Shown here piece by piece: positions 1 through 3,627 of a stretch of 5,125 bases of DNA. The translations under genes and the position numbers were made by a program. Where the stretch lies: contig CABSXY010000145.1 in NCBI GenBank assembly GCA_902481695.1, forward strand, positions 1 to 5,125, in the 5' to 3' direction. The DNA comes from an uncultured Haemophilus sp. (GTDB lineage: Bacteria; Pseudomonadota; Gammaproteobacteria; Enterobacterales; Pasteurellaceae). Numbering within the stretch: position 1 is the first letter of the stretch; each line of letters starts with the position of its first letter. The notes below the pieces were generated by a model. The model was not told the origin of the DNA. It did not search any database and saw only the letters and a program-made list of their open reading frames with translations.

Positions 1-189
1 TTCCCTTATATTGAAAAACAACTGAGCCAAGGTGTTTATTTAAATCATATCGTTCGACATATGCTCGGTGCATTCCAAAACTGCAAAGGGGCAAGACAAT
101 GGCGACGCTATTTAAGTGAAAATGCCTTTAAGCAAGGCGCGGGTATCGAAGTGGTCGAAACGGCATTAAGCTTTGTGGAAACCAATTAA
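1..189 (+). CDS. dusA: tRNA-dihydrouridine synthase A, C-terminal fragment (5' end outside window)
   Basis: The open frame enters from the left edge and gives 62 codons before TAA. DusA is a flavin (FMN)-dependent enzyme that uses NADPH to reduce uridines in the D-loop of tRNAs (U20/U20a in E. coli), acting in the cytoplasm. The visible part is the C-terminal helical tRNA-binding region, after the TIM-barrel catalytic domain. The run YIEKQLSQG near residue 3, then HIVRHMLGAFQ, then GARQWRRYLSEN (residues 30-41) matches from memory the end of E. coli DusA and is characteristic of DusA rather than DusB or DusC. The catalytic cysteine and FMN-binding residues lie upstream of the window. The gene converges on ribB and ends 11 bases before a shared hairpin terminator. 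The family assignment is firm; nothing can be said about the start. Confidence 0.93.
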   Translation, partial: FPYIEKQLSQGVYLNHIVRHMLGAFQNCKGARQWRRYLSENAFKQGAGIEVVETALSFVETN

Positions 190-200
190 GCCTAAAATGC

Positions 201-246
201 AAAGTGCGGTCAGAATTTGAAAGATTTTCTGACCGCACTTTTGTTT
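201..246. terminator. Inverted uptake-sequence pair acting as intrinsic terminator between dusA and ribB
   Basis: Bases 201-215 and 227-241 are a perfect 15-bp inverted repeat around an 11-base loop. Each arm contains a full uptake signal core: AAGTGCGGT at 202-210 and its complement at 232-240. On the plus strand the stem is followed by TTTTGTTTT, a fair U-tract, so it should stop dusA transcripts. On the minus strand the stem is followed by only a weak T-run, so termination of ribB is less certain. Inverted uptake-sequence pairs serving as terminators at gene ends are well known in Haemophilus. Confidence 0.87.
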
Positions 247-259
247 TCTGAGTATTTAA

Positions 260-907
260 TTAGCACTGATGTTTTTGACGATATGCCACCAAATCTTCTA
301 TTGTTAGTACTACATAACCAAATTTTTTCGCAAATTCGATAATTTCTGGTGCGCGAGCCATAGTGCCATCATCATTTGTGATTTCACAAATCACACCCGC
401 TGGTTTAAAACCACTTAAACGCGCTAAATCAACGGACGCTTCAGTATGACCGCGACGCGTTAAAACACCACCTTCTGCCGCACGTAATGGGAAAACATGT
501 CCTGGACGGTGAAGATCTGCCGGTTTCGCCTGATCTGCAATCGCCGCTTTGATTGTGGTGACACGATCTTGTGCCGATACACCGGTTGACACACCTTCTG
601 CCGCTTCAATCGTCACGGTAAACGCGGTTTTATTCACGCTATTGTTATGCTCAACCATCGGCGGCAAATCAAGCTGTTTGCATTGTTCATCGGTGATACA
701 TAAACACACGATACCGCTGCCATAACGAATAAGTTTTGCCATTTGTTCTGGGGTAATGGTTTCTGCAGGGAAAATTAAATCGCCTTCATTTTCGCGATCT
801 TCATCATCCAATACTAATACGCCATTACCTTGTTTGAATGCGTTCAATGCGTTAATTACCCGTTCTTCGCCGGTCGCACCAAATGCAGATAAAATTGACT
901 GATTCAT
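260..907 (-). CDS. ribB: 3,4-dihydroxy-2-butanone 4-phosphate synthase
   Basis: The enzyme converts D-ribulose 5-phosphate to 3,4-dihydroxy-2-butanone 4-phosphate plus formate, supplying the four-carbon unit of riboflavin; it needs Mg2+ and acts as a cytoplasmic homodimer. The protein is 215 residues, close to the 217 of E. coli RibB, and is the single-domain form with no GTP cyclohydrolase II fusion. Visible signatures are the acidic active-site loop DDEDRENEGDL (residues 34-44), RPGHVFPLRA (134-143) and RRGHTEASVDL (151-161), which hold the expected metal- and substrate-binding Asp, Glu and His residues. The start at 905-907 is chosen because AAAGGA lies 7 bases upstream and the protein then begins MNQSIL. 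The frame stays open to 991, but that extension runs through the leader and the terminator-like hairpin, so it is not coding. Expression is probably governed by the upstream FMN riboswitch, a classic feedback loop in the pathway. Confidence 0.97.
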   Translation of the reverse strand: MNQSILSAFGATGEERVINALNAFKQGNGVLVLDDEDRENEGDLIFPAETITPEQMAKLIRYGSGIVCLCITDEQCKQLDLPPMVEHNNSVNKTAFTVTIEAAEGVSTGVSAQDRVTTIKAAIADQAKPADLHRPGHVFPLRAAEGGVLTRRGHTEASVDLARLSGFKPAGVICEITNDDGTMARAPEIIEFAKKFGYVVLTIEDLVAYRQKHQC

Positions 908-909
908 CG

Positions 910-958
910 TAATTTCCTTTGTTGTTACGCTAAAATTAACCAGAATCAGGGCTGAGAA
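910..958 (-). promoter_or_regulatory. Candidate expression platform between riboswitch and ribB start
   Basis: On the minus strand, bases 958 down to 946 read TTCTCAGCCCTGA. The first part repeats the TTCTCAG of the aptamer's 5' P1 strand, so UUCUC could pair with the P1 3' strand GAGAA (1005-1001). The second part, GCCCTGA (952-946), is exactly complementary to TCAGGGC in the aptamer's 5' end (1163-1157). Both pairings would compete with the FMN-bound fold. Nearer the start, 938-932 (TAAUUUU) can pair with 916-910 (GAAAUUA), weakly occluding the ribosome binding site. The complementarities are seen directly; the switching role is inference. Confidence 0.4.
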
Positions 959-960
959 AT

Positions 961-997
961 GCAAATAAATAGAACGGAATTGGGAACCCAATCCGTT
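961..997 (-). terminator. Terminator-like hairpin in the ribB leader
   Basis: Immediately downstream of the riboswitch, arms 997-992 and 978-973 (AACGGA/TCCGTT) and 991-987 and 984-980 (TTGGG/CCCAA) form an 11-bp stem with one bulged base (979) and a very tight loop. On the minus strand it is followed by CTATTTATTT, a U-rich but interrupted tract. Its place between aptamer and coding region suggests premature termination of ribB mRNA when FMN is bound. The broken U-tract leaves room for a Rho-dependent or translational mechanism instead. Confidence 0.55.
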
Positions 998-999
998 TT

Positions 1000-1167
1000 A
1001 TTCTCTTTCATCCAGACTATACTGTCGGCTTTGGAATTTCACCAAATCTGCTAACCTTAAAAGGAAAAAGCGAAACAATTTTGTAAAAACTTAATCAAAA
1101 TTGACCGCACTTTTAAGTGCTCGTGGGCTGTTACCACCGGTAGGGAATTTCACCCTGCCCTGAGAAT
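1000..1167 (-). promoter_or_regulatory. FMN riboswitch (RFN element) controlling ribB
   Basis: Read on the minus strand, the leader has the conserved RFN blocks in order: P1 5' strand ATTCTC (1167-1162), then AGGGCAGGGTGAAATTCCC, CTACCGGTGGTAAC, AGCCCACGAGC, a variable insert (about 1117-1056), GGTTAGCAGATTTGGTG, AAGCCGACAGT, AGTCTGGATGAAAGAG, and the P1 3' strand GAGAAT (1005-1000). P1 closes with six pairs. RFN elements bind flavin mononucleotide directly and reduce expression of riboflavin genes when FMN is plentiful. The variable stem can be drawn as CTTAAAAG/CTTTTAAG (8 bp), GCG/CGC, then CAATTTT/AAAATTG (7 bp), capped by a 14-base loop. An uptake signal sequence lies within it. The element starts about where transcription from the proposed promoter would begin and ends about 90 bases before the ribB start codon. 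Confidence 0.95.
1085..1112 (-). repeat. Extended DNA uptake signal sequence inside the riboswitch
   Basis: The perfect 9-base core AAGTGCGGT occupies 1112-1104 on the minus strand. It is followed by two AT-rich stretches (CAATTTT, then GTTTTT) at the spacing of the extended Haemophilus consensus. It is a lone copy, not one of an inverted pair, although the preceding bases allow a short GCACTT/AAGTGC hairpin (1107-1112 with 1115-1120). Its known role is recognition by the natural transformation machinery. Its position within a structured regulatory RNA is unusual. Confidence 0.9.
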
Positions 1168-1176
1168 GCAGGTCGT

Positions 1177-1205
1177 AGTATAACGTAAAATGTCACTGTA
1201 AAAAA
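1177..1205 (-). promoter_or_regulatory. Probable sigma-70 promoter of ribB
   Basis: On the minus strand TATACT (1182-1177) resembles a -10 box. It lies about 7 bases upstream of the first base of the riboswitch, so transcription would start at about 1170, exactly where the RFN begins. The -35 is poor: TTTTTA or TTTTTT at 1205-1199 gives spacing of 16-17, while the better-looking TTTACA is only 14 bases from the -10. The -10 is credible and the -35 is weak. Confidence 0.45.
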
Positions 1206-1222
1206 TCATTCAATGAAAAATG

Positions 1223-1251
1223 TTTTTATTTGCACAAAGATTGCATAAAAT
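1223..1251 (+). promoter_or_regulatory. Probable sigma-70 promoter of nadR and the phosphoesterase gene
   Basis: TAAAAT (1246-1251) matches five of six -10 bases. With 17-base spacing, the -35 would be TTTTTA (1223-1228), a weak match. Transcription would start near 1258, giving a roughly 40-base leader with a good ribosome binding site. The divergent ribB promoter is about 20 bases to the left, so the two may share regulatory sites. An 11-base palindrome, TCATTCAATGA (1206-1216), lies between them. Confidence 0.4.
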
Positions 1252-1298
1252 ATGACTATTCAGCCACCTCGCAGTGGTCATTTAGCGAAGGATACATT

Positions 1299-2408
1299 AT
1301 GTCGAACAAACACGATAAAAAAGTGGGTGTGATTTTTGGGAAATTCTACCCTGTTCACACCGGCCATATTAATATGATTTATGAAGCATTCAGTAAAGTG
1401 GATGAGCTTCACGTGATTGTCTGTAGCGATACCGAACGCGATTTAAAGCTGTTCTATGATAGTAAAATGAAACGTATGCCGACAGTACAAGATCGCCTTC
1501 GCTGGATGCAACAAATCTTTAAATATCAAAAAAATCAAATTTTCATTCATCACTTAATTGAAGATGGCATTCCAAGTTACCCAAATGGCTGGCAAGCTTG
1601 GAGTGACGCGGTAAAAAATCTATTTGAAGAAAAGCAATTTACCCCGACAATGGTATTTAGTAGTGAGCCACAAGACAAAGCACCATATGAAAAATACTTA
1701 GGCCTTGAAGTTTCTTTAGTGGATCCTGACCGCTCTTTCTTTAATGTATCTGCCACAAAAATTCGTACTACGCCTTTCCAATATTGGAAATTCATTCCGA
1801 AAGAAGTCCGTCCATTCTTTGCGAAAACCATTGCCATTTTGGGTGGCGAAAGTAGTGGTAAAAGTGTGTTAGTCAGCAAACTGGCTGCCGTATTTAATAC
1901 TACTTCTGCATGGGAATATGGTCGGGAATATGTCTTTGAAAAATTAGGTGGCGATGAGCAAGCCATGCAATATTCTGACTATCCACAAATGGCATTAGGT
2001 CACCAGCGCTATATTGATTATGCGGTGCGTCATGCCCATAAAGTGGCGATTATTGATACTGATTTCATTACTACGCAGGCTTTTTGTATTCAATACGAAG
2101 GTAAAGCGCATCCGTTCCTCGATTCCATGATCAAAGAATACCCATTTGATGTAACAATCTTATTGAAAAACAACACAAAATGGGTGGATGATGGCTTACG
2201 TAGCCTAGGCAGCCAAAAACAACGTCAACAATTCCAACAGTTATTGAAGAAATTGTTAGATAAATACAAAGTACCTTACATTGAAATTGAATCGCCAAGT
2301 TATTTAGATCGTTATAACCAGGTCAAATCTGTTGTGGAAAAAGTGTTAAATGATGAAGAACTTGAAGGTTTACAGCATACTAAACGCACATTGACCAACG
2401 AGAAATAA
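1299..2408 (+). CDS. nadR: Bifunctional NMN adenylyltransferase / ribosylnicotinamide kinase NadR, without HTH domain
   Basis: NadR phosphorylates nicotinamide riboside to NMN and adenylates NMN to NAD+, the salvage route on which V-factor-dependent Haemophilus relies. The protein is 369 residues. The N-terminal nucleotidyltransferase domain has GKFYPVHTGH with the catalytic HTGH at residues 20-23, and the second signature SATKIR at 151-156. The C-terminal kinase domain has the P-loop GGESSGKS (182-189) and DTDFITTQ (253-260). The AAGGA at 1288-1292, six bases before ATG 1299, decides the start. An in-frame TTG at 1230 lies upstream of the likely transcription start and has no ribosome site. 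Enteric NadR has about 60 more N-terminal residues with a helix-turn-helix that represses NAD genes. That region is absent here, as in the structurally characterised H. influenzae enzyme as I recall it. The gene is divergent from ribB and directly followed by a phosphoesterase gene. Confidence 0.96.
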   Translation: MSNKHDKKVGVIFGKFYPVHTGHINMIYEAFSKVDELHVIVCSDTERDLKLFYDSKMKRMPTVQDRLRWMQQIFKYQKNQIFIHHLIEDGIPSYPNGWQAWSDAVKNLFEEKQFTPTMVFSSEPQDKAPYEKYLGLEVSLVDPDRSFFNVSATKIRTTPFQYWKFIPKEVRPFFAKTIAILGGESSGKSVLVSKLAAVFNTTSAWEYGREYVFEKLGGDEQAMQYSDYPQMALGHQRYIDYAVRHAHKVAIIDTDFITTQAFCIQYEGKAHPFLDSMIKEYPFDVTILLKNNTKWVDDGLRSLGSQKQRQQFQQLLKKLLDKYKVPYIEIESPSYLDRYNQVKSVVEKVLNDEELEGLQHTKRTLTNEK

Positions 2409-2409
2409 A

Positions 2410-3090
2410 ATGATTTTATTCGCAGGCGATCCACACGGAAGTTATGAACATCTTTATCCTTTCGTGCAAGAAAATGACAACGTTGCCCTGATTATTTTGG
2501 GCGACTTGCAACTTTCTTCGCCTGATGAATTAGATAAACTCGCAAAATATTGTGATATTTGGTTTATTCACGGCAACCACGATAGCAAAACTGTCGCTGC
2601 ATTTGAGGCGATTTGGGGTACACATTGGAAATCGCGTAATTTGCATAATCGTGTTGTTGAAATTCAAGGACAACGCATTGCCGGCTTAGGTGGCGTATTC
2701 CGAGGACAAATCTGGATGCCACCCAATAAACCGATGTATTTTGACCCCATCCACTATTGCCAATATAGCCCGCAAGAAAAAATTTGGCGTGGCGGTGTAC
2801 CATTGCGTCATCGCACGTCTATTTTCCCTTCTGATATCGAAGCCATTGAAAACGAGCAAGCCGATATTCTAATTTGCCATGAAGCACCGAAACCCCATCC
2901 AATGGGATTTCGTGTGATTAATCAACTTGCTGAAAAATTAGGGGTAAGACACGTTTTCCATGGCCATCACCACGATAACGTCGAGTACAAGACAAATTTT
3001 CCTTATAAAATCACGAATGTCGGTTTTAGAAGTATCACAGACATACAAGGAAATTATTTGTTAAAAACTATTGATGATCGAGAAAAATAA
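2410..3090 (+). CDS. Calcineurin-like metallophosphoesterase, substrate unknown
   Basis: This 226-residue protein shows the metallophosphoesterase metal-binding motifs in order: GDPHG (Asp7, His9), GDLQ (Asp32), GNHD (55-58), His157 in ICHEAP, and GHHHD (185-189). It should therefore be a two-metal phosphomonoesterase or phosphodiesterase. There is no signal peptide or membrane segment, so it is probably cytoplasmic. Between GNHD and His157 is a long insert (about residues 93-150) rich in aromatic and Pro residues (GQIWMPPNKPMYFDP), a likely specificity element. Its ATG starts one base after the nadR stop (TAAAATG) with only a weak purine run (CGAGAAA) upstream, so translation is probably coupled to nadR and the two form an operon. 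That suggests, but does not show, a role in nucleotide or NAD metabolism. I do not recognise a named subfamily. No clear terminator follows. Confidence 0.85.
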   Translation: MILFAGDPHGSYEHLYPFVQENDNVALIILGDLQLSSPDELDKLAKYCDIWFIHGNHDSKTVAAFEAIWGTHWKSRNLHNRVVEIQGQRIAGLGGVFRGQIWMPPNKPMYFDPIHYCQYSPQEKIWRGGVPLRHRTSIFPSDIEAIENEQADILICHEAPKPHPMGFRVINQLAEKLGVRHVFHGHHHDNVEYKTNFPYKITNVGFRSITDIQGNYLLKTIDDREK

Positions 3091-3143
3091 CTAAATAAAG
3101 CGTTAATTGTTTTTGATAAAAAGAAAAATTTGAAGAGAGAAGA

Positions 3144-3220
3144 TGGCGCACCCGAAAGGATTCGAACCTTTGACCGCTCGGTTCGTAGCCGAGTACTCTA
3201 TCCAGCTGAGCTACGGGTGC
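3144..3220 (-). tRNA. tRNA-Arg(ACG), promoter-distal copy
   Basis: A full 77-base cloverleaf on the minus strand: acceptor GCACCCG/CGGGTGC, D-arm GCTCAGCTGGATAGAGT, anticodon stem CTCGG/CCGAG with loop CTACGAA, T-arm AAAGG-TTCGAAT-CCTTT, discriminator G and encoded CCA (3146-3144). The ACG anticodon is expected to be edited to ICG by TadA and to read CGU, CGC and CGA. It is the last gene of a Ser-Arg-Arg operon. It matches E. coli argV-type tRNA closely and differs from its neighbour by one T-stem base pair. Confidence 0.97.
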
Positions 3221-3244
3221 GTAGTGATGTTTTATTCTTCGTGA

Positions 3245-3276
3245 CCATTTTAACTGATAGAGTCGATTTAAAATGG
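3245..3276 (-). repeat. Inverted repeat at the 3' end of the middle tRNA gene
   Basis: CCATTTTAA (3245-3253) and TTAAAATGG (3268-3276) are a perfect 9-bp inverted repeat with a 14-base loop. On the minus strand the 5' arm begins with the encoded CCA of the middle tRNA-Arg, so the spacer transcript could fold into a hairpin starting at the tRNA's own 3' end. Its AT-rich stem and lack of a following U-run argue against a terminator. An effect on 3' processing is possible, and chance is not excluded. Confidence 0.5.
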
Positions 3277-3350
3277 CGCACCCGAGAGGATTCGAACCTC
3301 TGACCGCTCGGTTCGTAGCCGAGTACTCTATCCAGCTGAGCTACGGGTGC
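3274..3350 (-). tRNA. tRNA-Arg(ACG), middle copy
   Basis: A 77-base cloverleaf identical to the distal copy except for the T-stem, which reads AGAGG/CCTCT here. Acceptor GCACCCG/CGGGTGC, anticodon loop CTACGAA (ACG) and encoded CCA (3276-3274) are all present. It lies 23 bases downstream of tRNA-Ser and 53 bases upstream of the second tRNA-Arg, so the two Arg genes repeat with a 130-base period, consistent with tandem duplication. Confidence 0.97.
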
Positions 3351-3373
3351 AGAATAATAAAACTAAAAACAAA

Positions 3374-3467
3374 TGGCGGTGAGAGAGGGATTCGAACCCT
3401 CGATGGAGTTTTTGACCCCATACTCCCTTAGCAGGGGAGCGCCTTCAGCCTACTCGGCCATCTCACC
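3374..3467 (-). tRNA. tRNA-Ser(GCU)
   Basis: A 94-base class II tRNA on the minus strand: acceptor GGTGAGA/TCTCACC, D-arm GCCGAGTAGGCTGAAGGC, anticodon stem CTCCC/GGGAG with loop CTGCTAA (GCT), a long variable arm (TATGGGGTCAAAAACTCCAT) typical of serine tRNAs, T-arm GAGGG-TTCGAAT-CCCTC, discriminator G and encoded CCA. It reads AGC and AGU codons. It is the first gene of the operon and corresponds to E. coli serV, which is likewise followed by tRNA-Arg(ACG) genes. Confidence 0.97.
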
Positions 3468-3480
3468 ACAATCGGTTTGT

Positions 3481-3515
3481 GGGCGGTATAATACGTTTTT
3501 TTGAAAATAAGTCAA
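3481..3515 (-). promoter_or_regulatory. Strong stable-RNA promoter of the Ser-Arg-Arg tRNA operon
   Basis: On the minus strand, TTGACT (3515-3510) and TATTAT (3493-3488), each five of six to consensus, are separated by 16 bases. They are followed by the GC-rich discriminator ACCGCCC (3487-3481). Such a discriminator is the hallmark of promoters repressed by ppGpp/DksA in the stringent response. The predicted start near 3481 leaves a leader of about 14 bases before tRNA-Ser. Confidence 0.8.
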
Positions 3516-3570
3516 ATCATTTTTTGTAAAAGCCATTTTGGTTGCTTGATTTATCAACATTTTGCATAAA

Positions 3571-3614
3571 TAAAGTGCGGTTGAAAAAACAAATAAATTT
3601 CTCACCGCACTTTA
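3571..3614. terminator. Inverted uptake-sequence hairpin downstream of rep
   Basis: TAAAGTGCGGT (3571-3581) and ACCGCACTTTA (3604-3614) form an 11-bp stem with a 22-base AT-rich loop. Each arm contains a perfect uptake core (3573-3581 and 3604-3612). It begins 13 bases beyond the rep stop codon and probably ends rep transcription before the tRNA promoter. The U-tract on the rep side (TTTATTTATG) is short and the loop is long, so the hairpin is weaker than the dusA/ribB one. Confidence 0.65.
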
Positions 3615-3627
3615 ATTTTAATCATCT

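Noticed and set aside
908..991. A 28-codon N-terminal extension of the ribB reading frame
   Set aside because: It runs through the terminator-like hairpin and leader, lacks a ribosome site, and would make the protein longer than the family. The start at 907 has AAAGGA at good spacing.
1231..1245. TGCA-N7-TGCA near the nadR -10 as a CRP or other operator
   Set aside because: It does not fit the TGTGA-N6-TCACA pattern, and self-complementary tetramers recur easily in AT-rich promoters.
1264..1277. CCAC/GTGG hairpin in the nadR leader as a riboswitch
   Set aside because: Only four to five base pairs, no match to a known nicotinamide-sensing or other riboswitch consensus, and the leader is only about 40 bases.
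1230..1298. A 23-codon upstream extension of nadR from a TTG
   Set aside because: It overlaps the likely -10 box and precedes the predicted transcription start. ATG 1299 has a well placed AAGGA and leads straight into the nucleotidyltransferase fold.
1721..1735. GACCGCTCTTT in nadR as an uptake sequence
   Set aside because: It has one mismatch to the core (ACCGCTCTT for ACCGCACTT), so it is not counted among the perfect copies.
1577..1966. Open frame antisense to nadR (129 codons)
   Set aside because: It lies wholly opposite a highly conserved gene, has no recognisable motif and no ribosome site; an ordinary shadow frame.
2564..2872. Short open frames on both strands within the phosphoesterase gene
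   Set aside because: They overlap the motif-bearing frame and show no independent coding features.
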